From: an uncultured Bacteroidia bacterium
GTDB lineage: Bacteria > Bacteroidota > Bacteroidia > Bacteroidales > ML635J-15
Length of the DNA stretch: 64,000 bases
Direction of reading: 5' to 3'
Assembly: GCA_902791865.1 (NCBI GenBank)
Contig: CADAXK010000011.1
Coordinates: 1-64,000 of the forward strand
Positions 34,708 through 43,177 of the stretch are shown here, in pieces. The first letter of the stretch is position 1. Each line of letters starts with the position of its first letter. The notes beneath the pieces are model-generated. The model was given only the letters and a program-made list of their open reading frames with translations. It was not told the origin of the DNA and made no database searches. A program made the translations under genes and the position numbers.

Positions 34708-35469
34708 TTATTCTATTTCGATCTGATACGGGCAATGATCCGACATCTGTACTTCGGGGAAGATTTTTGCCGACTTCAACCTTGAAGCCAATGGTTCCGA
34801 TACCATCTGGTAGTCGATACGCCAGCCAAGGTTCTTTGCTTTTGCGCCACTGCGATAGCTCCACCAAGTGTATTGCTCTGCTTCGGTGTTGAACACACGC
34901 AGAGAATCGACAAAACCATTAGCAAGAAAATTTGTTATCCATTCGCGTTCCTCCGGCAAGAATCCCGACACACCTTTCTTGTTCTGCGGGTTGCTGATGT
35001 CGATTTCCTTGTGGCAGATATTGTAGTCGCCTGCAAGTATAATATTCGGACGCTCCTTTTTCAATTTGTTTATAAACTCCTGTACAGCAGCAAGATATTT
35101 CATTTTCACATCCTGACGGACATCGCCCATAGTTCCCGATGGGAAATACGAGTCGATAATTGTAACATCACCAAAATCAACGCGCAAAAGTCTTCCCTCA
35201 GCATCAAATTCGGGAATTCCAATGCCAGCCTTCACAAAGTCGGGTTCCTTCTTCGTAAAAATTGCCACTCCGCTATAGCCTTTCTTTTCGGCAGAGAAGA
35301 TGTAGGAATTGTATCCCATCTCCTTGAATTTCAGTATGTCTATCTGGTCAGGCTGTGCTTTTGTCTCCTGTACGCACAACACATCGGGCGACTGTGCTTC
35401 CACCCACTCGTACAAGCCTTTTGCTATTGCAGAACGAATTCCGTTCAAATTGAATGTGATTATTTTCAT
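34708..35469 (-). CDS. xth: Exodeoxyribonuclease III (AP endonuclease)
   Basis: This 253-residue DNA repair enzyme cuts at abasic sites and degrades 3' ends. Family blocks are ITFNLNGIRSA at the N-terminus, DVLCVQETKA (metal Glu), GYSGVAIF, IDSYFPSG, LAGDYNICHKEID and the C-terminal GWRIDYQMVS and SDHCPYQIEI (catalytic His). It is first of a two-gene unit. Cytoplasmic. Confidence 0.95.
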   Translation of the reverse strand: MKIITFNLNGIRSAIAKGLYEWVEAQSPDVLCVQETKAQPDQIDILKFKEMGYNSYIFSAEKKGYSGVAIFTKKEPDFVKAGIGIPEFDAEGRLLRVDFGDVTIIDSYFPSGTMGDVRQDVKMKYLAAVQEFINKLKKERPNIILAGDYNICHKEIDISNPQNKKGVSGFLPEEREWITNFLANGFVDSLRVFNTEAEQYTWWSYRSGAKAKNLGWRIDYQMVSEPLASRLKSAKIFPEVQMSDHCPYQIEIE

Positions 35470-35572
35470 ACCTATAATATATTGTTTCTAGAAGACGTAT
35501 ATTTTTCAATGTATGGGACAAAAGTAAACAATAAATTGTTTGCATAATCGTTTTTGCAATCGTATTTAATCA

Positions 35573-35580
35573 TATTTTTG
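35573..35580 (+). promoter_or_regulatory. Probable -7 box of the TonB receptor/DUF4249 operon
   Basis: TATTTTTG fits TAnnTTTG, 15 bases before the ATG at 35595. A TTTG at 35555-35558 is only 14 bases upstream, which is short. Confidence 0.45.
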
Positions 35581-35594
35581 CAAAAAAAAATTTT

Positions 35595-37943
35595 ATGACT
35601 AAGATAAAGTATATACTATTGATAATAATGCTATTAGCATCCGTAGGAGCCTTCAGTCAGAAGTATACTATAAGCGGATATGTGCAAGATTCGGCAAGCG
35701 GTGAGAAACTTTTCGGAGCAAATGTATACGACACTCGCTCGCATTTGGGCGTTGCAACCAACGAATACGGATATTTCAGTTTGACACTTCCGCAAGACAG
35801 CGTTAGCCTTGTTGTTTCGTACATCGGCTATGGCGCATATAGCTATAACTTCTTCATCGACCAAGACATACGGCTGAACATAAAACTAAACTCGGCCAAT
35901 ATGCTTAGCGAAGTTGTCATCACCGAAAGCAAGTCGGACCAGATGGTGAAGGATGTGCAGATGAGCATTGTGCGCCTGCCAGTGGAACAACTGAAAACAT
36001 TGCCTGTATTCATGGGCGAAGCCGATGTCATGAAAACCTTGCAGCTTATGCCTGGCGTTCAGTCGGGAAATGAGGGAACTAGCGGTATTTATGTGCGCGG
36101 TGGCGGTCCCGACCAGAACCTTATTTTGCTCGACGGTGTACCCGTATACAACGCCAACCACCTTTTCGGATTCTTCTCGGTGTTCAACCCCGATGCAATA
36201 TCTAGCATCAACCTTATAAAAGGCGGATTCCCTGCACAATACAGCGGAAGATTGTCGTCAGTAATTGACATTAGGCTAAAGGAAGGAAACGACAAAAAGT
36301 ACGGTGGCGAATTTTCGGTAGGTACAATTGCTGCAAAGGTTATGGTCGAAGGTCCTATCTGGAAAGACCACACCTCGTTTATTTTTAGTGCAAGGCGTAC
36401 CTATATAGACGTACTTGCAGCACCTGTGATTGCTCTGATAAACAAGACTAATGGCGGAGGCGAAAAACTGAAGGCCGGATATTACTTCTACGATGCAAAC
36501 CTGAAGTTGAACCACAAGTTCAGCGATAAGGACAGGCTTTTCTTGAGCGGTTATTTTGGTCGCGACAAGGCATACATTAAGAACGAAGAAGAATATTTCT
36601 ACTACGATACGCTTTACAACGAAAAGTCGGATATGGGCTTGTACTGGGGTAACATCACAACTTCAATGCGCTGGAATCATGTTTTCGACCAGAAGTTGTT
36701 CTCGAATGTAACGCTTATATACTCAAACTATAAGTTTGATACCTACATGAATTACGATTACCTTGCCGATTATATTTCGACAGAAAAATACTCATTCGAC
36801 TACTTTTCGGGTATCAACGACTACGGAGCAAAGATAGACCTCAACTACTACCCTGCCTCAAGGCACGAACTAAAGCTAGGACTATCAACCACATACCATG
36901 TATTCAAGCCTGGTGTGTCGGTCACGACTCAATCGATAAATAATTCTAATGATATAAATATAAAAACTGGTGCACGTGACATATACGGCACAGAAATCAA
37001 TGTTTATGCTTCCGACAACATAACTATAACGGGACGGCTGAAAGCCGACATCGGCATAAATTATTCCGGCTTCATTGTGAAGAAAAAATACTACCAGTCG
37101 GCAGAACCTCGCGTTTCGGCAAGATTCCTGATTACTGAAAACTTTTCGATGAAAGCAGCCTACACAAGAATGACACAATATGTACACTTGCTCACCAACA
37201 GCACCATAGGTCTGCCAACCGACCTCTGGCTTCCTGCTACCGACACAATCACGCCGCAACGAAGCAATCAGGTAGCTCTCGGATTTGCCTACAACCTCAA
37301 GAACAAGTGGGATTTCAGCATCGAAGGATTCTTCAAGGATATGAAAGGCCTTATTGAATACAAGGAAGGTGCTAGTTTCCTAAATATGACCGACAACTGG
37401 GAATCTAAAATCGAAATGGGACGCGGATGGTCGTATGGAGCAGAGTTCCTTGTTCGCAAGACCACGGGGAAAATCACTGGATGGATAGGCTATACGCTGT
37501 CGTGGGCATGGAGACAATTCGACAACCTCAACTTCGGAGAAAAGTTCCCGTACAAGTACGATCGTCGCCACGACATAGCCATTGCGTTGATTTACAATAA
37601 GAGCGAAAACTTCGACTTCGGTATGACATGGGTATTTGGCACAGGAAACGCAGTAACCCTCGCATACGGTCGCTATTACGGACTCAACGGAGCTGAAATT
37701 GGTGAATATGGCGGACGAAACTCATTTAGGGCACCTGCATATCACCGCTTGGATTTCAACTTTAACTTCAAGAAACAAAACAAGTTGGGAGAAAGAATAT
37801 GGAGCCTTGGAGTTTACAATGCCTACTGCCGACAAAATCCGTTCTACCTCTATTTTGGTACCGACTACCGAGGCAACAGATGCTTGAAACAGATAAGCTT
37901 GTTCCCGATTATGCCGTCAATAAAATTCTCACAAACTTTCTAA
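35595..37943 (+). CDS. TonB-dependent receptor paired with DUF4249
   Basis: This 782-residue protein has a signal peptide (LLIIMLLASVGAFSQ), a carboxypeptidase-regulatory-like domain (about 24-105, GYVQDSASGEKLFGANVYD), a plug (about 115-230: MKTLQLMPGVQSGNEGTSG, YVRGGGPDQNLILLDGVPVY, GGFPAQYSGRLSSVIDIRLK) and a barrel ending PIMPSIKFSQTF. The receptor type with the DQNLILLDGVPVYN plug regularly occurs with a DUF4249 lipoprotein, as here 12 bases downstream. The transported substrate of this pair is not known to me. Confidence 0.92.
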   Translation: MTKIKYILLIIMLLASVGAFSQKYTISGYVQDSASGEKLFGANVYDTRSHLGVATNEYGYFSLTLPQDSVSLVVSYIGYGAYSYNFFIDQDIRLNIKLNSANMLSEVVITESKSDQMVKDVQMSIVRLPVEQLKTLPVFMGEADVMKTLQLMPGVQSGNEGTSGIYVRGGGPDQNLILLDGVPVYNANHLFGFFSVFNPDAISSINLIKGGFPAQYSGRLSSVIDIRLKEGNDKKYGGEFSVGTIAAKVMVEGPIWKDHTSFIFSARRTYIDVLAAPVIALINKTNGGGEKLKAGYYFYDANLKLNHKFSDKDRLFLSGYFGRDKAYIKNEEEYFYYDTLYNEKSDMGLYWGNITTSMRWNHVFDQKLFSNVTLIYSNYKFDTYMNYDYLADYISTEKYSFDYFSGINDYGAKIDLNYYPASRHELKLGLSTTYHVFKPGVSVTTQSINNSNDINIKTGARDIYGTEINVYASDNITITGRLKADIGINYSGFIVKKKYYQSAEPRVSARFLITENFSMKAAYTRMTQYVHLLTNSTIGLPTDLWLPATDTITPQRSNQVALGFAYNLKNKWDFSIEGFFKDMKGLIEYKEGASFLNMTDNWESKIEMGRGWSYGAEFLVRKTTGKITGWIGYTLSWAWRQFDNLNFGEKFPYKYDRRHDIAIALIYNKSENFDFGMTWVFGTGNAVTLAYGRYYGLNGAEIGEYGGRNSFRAPAYHRLDFNFNFKKQNKLGERIWSLGVYNAYCRQNPFYLYFGTDYRGNRCLKQISLFPIMPSIKFSQTF

Positions 37944-37955
37944 AAACGAACAGAC

Positions 37956-39017
37956 ATGAAAAAGTTGATATATATAATAATAGTCATTGCAATTGCACTT
38001 ACCGCCTGCGAAAAGACACTAGACTTCCCATTTGAATACAAGAAGCCCAAATTGGTTCTCAATTGCGTGCTTTCCAACACAAGCGAAATCGACTTTTCAA
38101 TAAGCCGCAGCATGCACATTCTTGATACAAAGGAAATTGTAAAGATTTCGGATGCCGACGTGATAATATTTGAGGATGGCAACCCGCTTCAGGTGGTGCC
38201 AGTTTCAGACGGCGAAGGCAACTACCATGCAGCATACATTCCTAAGGCAGGACATACATACAAGTTCCAAGTCTCAAAAGATGGATTTGAGACAATAGAA
38301 TCAGAAGTTACCATGCCAAACCCCACAACAATAAACAGCATCAGCGGAAAACAGAAATCCAATGACGACGGCTACTACTACGGCGATGAATTTGATGTCA
38401 GTCTCAATTATAGCGACATTCCTGACAACGAAAACTATTACATGATATATGTGACAAGCGATTTGCCTGAAGATATGAAGGAGTATTTTGACGAAAACTA
38501 CATGTACTCCGTTGAAGATTTATTTGATAAGAACTACAAACTAAACCTTGAATGTAATGACATTTCGGTTAGCTCGGGCTACGGTGGAACGTTGCTTTAC
38601 ATGGCCGACGAAGTAATCAGCGGAGAAAACTATACAATAAAGTTTTCGGCGCAAGATTACCGCGACATTCGTGGCATATTCTACGGACTTATATATGAGG
38701 ACGATGACTACTACTATAAAGATGGTGAAGAGGGAGAGGGAGAAGACGACGATGAAGGAGAGAGCATCGAAGACCTGCCATTCTATCGCGAATACGAGTA
38801 TAAGCTTATCGTTCATCTCAGGTCGGTAAACAAGGACTACTACCAGTACCAAAAGTCCTACGATTTATACATTGAAAACGACGGCAATCCATTTTCCGAG
38901 CCGACACTTGTAAAAACCAACATAAAGAACGGTCTTGGAATACTCGGTGCAGCTGGCGAAGTCACCGATACAATTAGGTTCACAATAAAGAACCCATATC
39001 TGGAAGAGCAAGAATAG
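37956..39017 (+). CDS. DUF4249 domain lipoprotein
   Basis: This 353-residue protein has a lipobox (IALTAC) and then the DUF4249 layout: an Ig-like N-terminal part (KLVLNCVLSNTSEIDFSISRS) with DADVIIFEDG and GHTYKFQVSKDGFE, and a beta-rich C-terminal part. It is encoded right after its TonB receptor, and probably acts as an outer-membrane lid or periplasmic/surface partner of it (inference). One unusual feature is a strongly acidic insert near residues 245-275 (DDDYYYKDGEEGEGEDDDEG). A short palindrome at the stop codon (ATAGTTTAAACTAT, 39014-39027) separates it from the convergent exonuclease gene. Confidence 0.88.
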   Translation: MKKLIYIIIVIAIALTACEKTLDFPFEYKKPKLVLNCVLSNTSEIDFSISRSMHILDTKEIVKISDADVIIFEDGNPLQVVPVSDGEGNYHAAYIPKAGHTYKFQVSKDGFETIESEVTMPNPTTINSISGKQKSNDDGYYYGDEFDVSLNYSDIPDNENYYMIYVTSDLPEDMKEYFDENYMYSVEDLFDKNYKLNLECNDISVSSGYGGTLLYMADEVISGENYTIKFSAQDYRDIRGIFYGLIYEDDDYYYKDGEEGEGEDDDEGESIEDLPFYREYEYKLIVHLRSVNKDYYQYQKSYDLYIENDGNPFSEPTLVKTNIKNGLGILGAAGEVTDTIRFTIKNPYLEEQE

Positions 39018-39023
39018 TTTAAA

Positions 39024-39734
39024 CTATCCGTTTGCCCTCTCCATCTGGTCGTACAGATATATTTCCTTGCCTTGTAGTCTGAGCATTAGGTTTGCGACGC
39101 AGAGGACATCCTTTTCGCAATAGATTGCAATACGGTCAACATCGTGTTCACCATAGTAAACACCAGCGACTTCGCTACCGTCAATGTCGTCCTTGGGCGT
39201 TGGAATGTCGAAAAGGTCGGCCATAAGAGCAAGGGATGTGAAATTCTTGTAGTCACCAAACTTCCACAATTCAAGCGTATCTATATGCCTTATTTCCCAA
39301 GGCTTTTTTCCTGCAAGGTCGAGAGCCTTTGGCAGATTGTACATGCGGTTTACGAGCATACGCCGCGCAATATATGGAACATCGAATTCCTTAATGTTAT
39401 GTCCACAAAGCATCTTGTTTCCAAACGGATCCCACTTCGAAAGCATCTCGGCAAATCCCGAAAGTATCTCCTTTTCATCATCACCATAAAATGACTTAAC
39501 GCGGAACTTTTCTCCAGCAACCAATCCGACCGATATGCATACAATCTTTCCGAATTCGGAATATATTCCAGCACGCTGATATACATCGGAGGCCGTTTCG
39601 GTTTCTGCTCTGAAATTCTTGGACTTCTTGTCCCAGTGCTTCTTGAAGGCTTCGGGCATATCGTCAAACGAGGCACACATAGGCACCGTCTCGATGTCGA
39701 TGAACATTACATTTTTAAGGTCAATCTCCTGCAT
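39024..39734 (-). CDS. DEDDy 3'-5' exonuclease, PolB exonuclease-like
   Basis: The 236 residues form an RNase H-like exonuclease: MFIDIETVP (DXE), MLCGHNIKEFDVPYIARR, HIDTLELWKFG and YCEKDVLCVANL (Tyr-X3-Asp), which together give the DEDDy catalytic set. It matches the stand-alone 'predicted 3'-5' exonuclease related to PolB proofreading domain' found in Bacteroidota. It acts on single-stranded DNA ends, presumably in repair; the exact role is not known to me. It follows udk by 11 bases. Confidence 0.87.
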   Translation of the reverse strand: MQEIDLKNVMFIDIETVPMCASFDDMPEAFKKHWDKKSKNFRAETETASDVYQRAGIYSEFGKIVCISVGLVAGEKFRVKSFYGDDEKEILSGFAEMLSKWDPFGNKMLCGHNIKEFDVPYIARRMLVNRMYNLPKALDLAGKKPWEIRHIDTLELWKFGDYKNFTSLALMADLFDIPTPKDDIDGSEVAGVYYGEHDVDRIAIYCEKDVLCVANLMLRLQGKEIYLYDQMERANG

Positions 39735-39745
39735 TATTGTAAATT

Positions 39746-40360
39746 TTAATTGTTATCGATATGTTGATGAATGAATTTTGCCAAAAGGTTCACAGCTGCA
39801 TCGTTGTCTCCGATGTTTGGCACAATGATGTCGGCATAGCGCTTTGTAGGTTCAATGAACTGCAAGTGCATTGGCTTTACCGTATCGTAGTAATGTTCGA
39901 GCACATCGTTAACCGAACGACCACGCTCAACGGTATCGCGCCGCAAGATTCTGGCAAGACGGTCATCGGCATCGGCATCTACATAAACCTTAACATCCAT
40001 TAGGTCACGCAATTCTGGCTGAGTAAGCACCATTATGCCTTCGACAATTATTACATTGCTCGGTTTTACCGTGAGCGTTTCTTGTGCACGCGAACTGGTT
40101 ATGTAGGCGTAAATTGGCTGTTCCACCGACTTGCCTTCCTTCAATTCCTTAATATGGCGAATAAGCAATTCCCATTCGATGGCATTAGGATGGTCGAAAT
40201 TTATCTTTTTCCTCTCCTCCATCGGAAGATGACTGCTATCCCAATAGTACGAATCCTGAGGCACCAATGTTACCATATCCTTTGGCAACTGAGCGGTAAT
40301 CTTGTTTACTACGGTGGTTTTTCCCGCACCGGAACCGCCTGCAATTCCTACAACTAACAT
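39746..40360 (-). CDS. udk: Uridine kinase
   Basis: This 204-residue salvage enzyme phosphorylates uridine and cytidine. It has the P-loop GGSGAGKTT (8-16), DSYYWDSSHLPMEERKKINF, the DHPNAIEW block, and VIIVEGIMVLTQPELRDLMD with the DRLARILRRDTVERGRS lid. It is the first of two co-directional genes with the DEDDy exonuclease, both upstream of a repeat patch. Confidence 0.95.
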   Translation of the reverse strand: MLVVGIAGGSGAGKTTVVNKITAQLPKDMVTLVPQDSYYWDSSHLPMEERKKINFDHPNAIEWELLIRHIKELKEGKSVEQPIYAYITSSRAQETLTVKPSNVIIVEGIMVLTQPELRDLMDVKVYVDADADDRLARILRRDTVERGRSVNDVLEHYYDTVKPMHLQFIEPTKRYADIIVPNIGDNDAAVNLLAKFIHQHIDNN

Positions 40361-40430
40361 ATCGATTAAATTTTATGGCATCAAAGTTACAAAATCTTTT
40401 TCGATGTCACACTGATTTTTTTCTGGCTTA

Positions 40431-40515
40431 ACGACAGACTGGCTTAAAGTCTAACAGTCCTATAGTCTAACGGTCTTGCAGACTGCAGGACAGGTCTTCT
40501 GTTTGCCTGTTAGTC
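40431..40515. repeat. GTCTAACAGTC / GACTGCAGGACAG repeat patch
   Basis: GACTGGCTTAAAGTC, AGTCTAACAGTCCTATAG, AGTCTAACGGTC, TCTTGCAGACTGCAGGAC and GTTTGCCTGTTAGTC are short words that pair with each other in several ways. They resemble patches at 3056-3122 and 34027-34090. They are followed by two copies of CGTCAATCGTA just before the manA promoter. Confidence 0.6.
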
Positions 40516-40557
40516 AATAAAATCGTCAATCGTACTTCGTCAATCGTAAATTTTCCT

Positions 40558-40565
40558 TACCTTTG
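40558..40565 (+). promoter_or_regulatory. Probable -7 box of manA
   Basis: TACCTTTG is an exact TAnnTTTG. It overlaps the first ATG of the longest reading frame (40563), which argues that translation begins at ATG 40593. Confidence 0.6.
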
Positions 40566-40592
40566 TTTTTTGAACACAAAATTATTATTGAT

Positions 40593-41678
40593 ATGCTTTA
40601 TCCATTGAAATTCAAGCCAATATACAAGACCAAGGTCTGGGGAGGCGACAAAATAGCAAAAATAAAGAACGACAGCAATGTTCCTGCCGACTGTGGCGAA
40701 AGCTGGGAAATCTCAGGCGTTCAAGGCGATGTTTCTGTAGTATCGAATGGCTTTCTGGCAGGAAACACATTACAGGAAATCATAGAGGTTTACCTTGATG
40801 AGATTGTCGGAGAAAAAGTGCTGGAAGAATATGGTTACGAATTTCCTATCCTACTGAAGATCATCGATGCCAAGGACAATCTCTCGGTGCAAGTGCATCC
40901 CGACGACGAAACTGCTGCCGAACTGCACAATGCCCGTGGCAAGACCGAGGCTTGGTATATACTTGATGCCGACAAAGATGCAAAAATAATAGATGGTTTC
41001 AACCGCGACACAACCGAAAGCGAACTTCTACAGTCGATAAAGGATGGCAATCTTGAAAACCTGTTGAAGTACCATAATGTCAAGTCGGGAGAATTTTACT
41101 TTATCCCAGCAGGCCGCGTACATGGAATGTGTGCAGGCACTGCAGTTGTCGAAATTCAGGAAACATCGGACATCACCTACCGCATATACGACTACAACCG
41201 AGGTAATCGCGAGTTGCACACACAATATGCAGTGGATGTAATCGACTATAAGAAGAACGACAAGCAGTCGTTGCAGTTTTCGCGCATGCCCGACCACTCC
41301 AATCCGATTGTCGACTGCAAATACTTTACAGCCAACTATCTGCCAGTAATGAACTCGCTACTGAAGGACTACAGCAACCTCGATTCATTTGTGATTTACC
41401 ACTGCGTACACGGACAAGTTACAATAAAAACTGCCGACAGCGAAGAAATCCTCAACGAAGGCGAATCAATCCTAATCCCTGCTTGCATTGACGAGGTTGT
41501 GCTTATACCTATTAAATATACGGAACTTCTTGAGGTTTACATGAACCTCGGTGAAAGCAAACCTCGCAAGTATGATGAGTACGATATTGATGCTCTACAG
41601 AGACAACAGCATCGTGGTAGCGAATGCCAAGAAAATGAATGTAGCAATGGTTTTGCCAACAAGGACTACAAGTGCTAA
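40593..41678 (+). CDS. manA: Mannose-6-phosphate isomerase, class I
   Basis: This zinc enzyme of about 361 residues interconverts mannose-6-phosphate and fructose-6-phosphate, feeding GDP-mannose and surface glycans. Metal-binding positions are visible in SVQVHPDDETA, GKTEAWYILDA and IPAGRVHGMCAGTAVVEIQE; SDITYRIYDYNR is the arginine-containing catalytic block. I moved the start to MLYPLKFKPIYKTKVWGG because the promoter box lies over the upstream ATG. The C-terminal tail (RQQHRGSECQENECSNGF) is Cys- and Gln-rich and unusual. The stop codon interlocks with that of the convergent symporter gene (4-base overlap). Confidence 0.93.
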   Translation: MLYPLKFKPIYKTKVWGGDKIAKIKNDSNVPADCGESWEISGVQGDVSVVSNGFLAGNTLQEIIEVYLDEIVGEKVLEEYGYEFPILLKIIDAKDNLSVQVHPDDETAAELHNARGKTEAWYILDADKDAKIIDGFNRDTTESELLQSIKDGNLENLLKYHNVKSGEFYFIPAGRVHGMCAGTAVVEIQETSDITYRIYDYNRGNRELHTQYAVDVIDYKKNDKQSLQFSRMPDHSNPIVDCKYFTANYLPVMNSLLKDYSNLDSFVIYHCVHGQVTIKTADSEEILNEGESILIPACIDEVVLIPIKYTELLEVYMNLGESKPRKYDEYDIDALQRQQHRGSECQENECSNGFANKDYKC

Positions 41679-43141
41679 CAGGTCTTTGCTACCTCCGCTT
41701 TTTTGCTGAATATCAACAATCCTACAAAAGTCAATAGACCATTCACAATAAGTATCTCGAAGCCAAACTTATAGCCGAAAAATAGTTGCTCTGAATATAT
41801 GTTCAGCAAGTAACTTATTATTGGAGAGAGAATTGCGATAAAAGGAACAGCCTTGTCGCTGGGATTGCGCTTCTTTACAAAAAGTCCGAAACAGAACAGA
41901 CCTAACAATGGTCCGTAGGTATAGCCTGCAATATCGAAGAGCGTCTTTATAAGCGAATCGGTATGGAACGGCTTGAAAACTATTATGATTAGGAAATATA
42001 TAGCCGCAAATACAATGTGCGTTGTCTTGCGGATTTTTGTCTTTTTCTGCTCATCGTAGTTGGGCTTTTTGTCGAATTGCAGAATGTCGAAGCAGAAAGT
42101 GGTCGTTAGCGAGGTCAGCGTGCCATCGGCACTCGAGTAGCCGGCAGCCACAAGACCTATAATAAATATAATCCATGTCACCGAACCAAGATTCTGGGCT
42201 ACAGCAGCAAAAATACTATCGGACTTTTCGGGCAATGCAAAGCCGGTCTGCGATGAGTAGGTCATCAATGCTACGCCGAGAATCAGGAACAGGAAGTTGA
42301 CAATCACGATACATACGCTAAACGAAAGCATATTCTTCTGTGCTTCCTTCAGCGATTTGCAGGTTAAGTTCTTCTGCATCATATCCTGGTCGAGGCCAGT
42401 CATCGCAATGGTAATGAACGCACCGCTAAGTATCTGCTTCAGGAAAAAGTTGTTCGAGCGCCAGTCGGTGTCAAACATTCGGGTATAGCCCTCGTCGGCA
42501 GCCTGCGACATCATATCGAAAAATGAAATGTCCATGTCCTTGATTAGGAAGACGATGGTTATCACCGTGGAAAGCAACATGAAGGTTGTCTGAAGCGTAT
42601 CGGTCCAAATTATAGTCTTAATGCCTCCCTTGAATGTATAAATCAGTATCAGCACAATGAAGAACAGCGCCAATGCCCAAAAAGGAACTCCAATTGCCTT
42701 GAATACAAATTCGTGAAGCACAAATACCACCAAGTACATCCTAAGTGCAGAACCCATCAGTCGCGACACAATGAAAAAGAATGAACCTGTACGCTGCGAA
42801 TTGCTACCAAAGCGCTTGTCAAGATAGGTGTATATGGAGGTTAGATTCAACTTGTAGTATAATGGCAGAAGCACGAAAGCTATCGCGATATAACCTATTG
42901 TATATCCGAGAACTACACCGAAATAAGTAAACTGACTGCTCTGTACATAGCCGGGAACCGACATGAATGTCACGCCCGACAGCGATGCGCCAATCATTCC
43001 GTATGCCACCACAAACCATGGCGACCTGCGGTTGCCGGTAAAAAAAGTATCGTTGGTTGCCTTCTTCGATGTAAGGTGCGAAATAAGAATAAGAAGCGCA
43101 AAATAACCGACTACTATCGAGGCAATTATATAAGGATTCAT
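41675..43141 (-). CDS. Sodium:solute symporter family transporter
   Basis: This 488-residue membrane protein of the SSS family has about 13 transmembrane helices. Family features are the N-terminal FTGNRRSPWFVVAYGMIGASLSG, the VSRLMGSALRMYLVVFVLHE helix, KGGIKTIIWTDTLQTTFML, and GYSSADGTLTSLTTTFCFD, where the second sodium site lies. The substrate cannot be read from sequence; relatives include sialic acid, proline and sugar carriers. Single gene, convergent with manA. Confidence 0.9.
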   Translation of the reverse strand: MNPYIIASIVVGYFALLILISHLTSKKATNDTFFTGNRRSPWFVVAYGMIGASLSGVTFMSVPGYVQSSQFTYFGVVLGYTIGYIAIAFVLLPLYYKLNLTSIYTYLDKRFGSNSQRTGSFFFIVSRLMGSALRMYLVVFVLHEFVFKAIGVPFWALALFFIVLILIYTFKGGIKTIIWTDTLQTTFMLLSTVITIVFLIKDMDISFFDMMSQAADEGYTRMFDTDWRSNNFFLKQILSGAFITIAMTGLDQDMMQKNLTCKSLKEAQKNMLSFSVCIVIVNFLFLILGVALMTYSSQTGFALPEKSDSIFAAVAQNLGSVTWIIFIIGLVAAGYSSADGTLTSLTTTFCFDILQFDKKPNYDEQKKTKIRKTTHIVFAAIYFLIIIVFKPFHTDSLIKTLFDIAGYTYGPLLGLFCFGLFVKKRNPSDKAVPFIAILSPIISYLLNIYSEQLFFGYKFGFEILIVNGLLTFVGLLIFSKKAEVAKTC

Positions 43142-43177
43142 GTGGAAATTTCTTTTTCTGCCTACCTTATGCCGATG

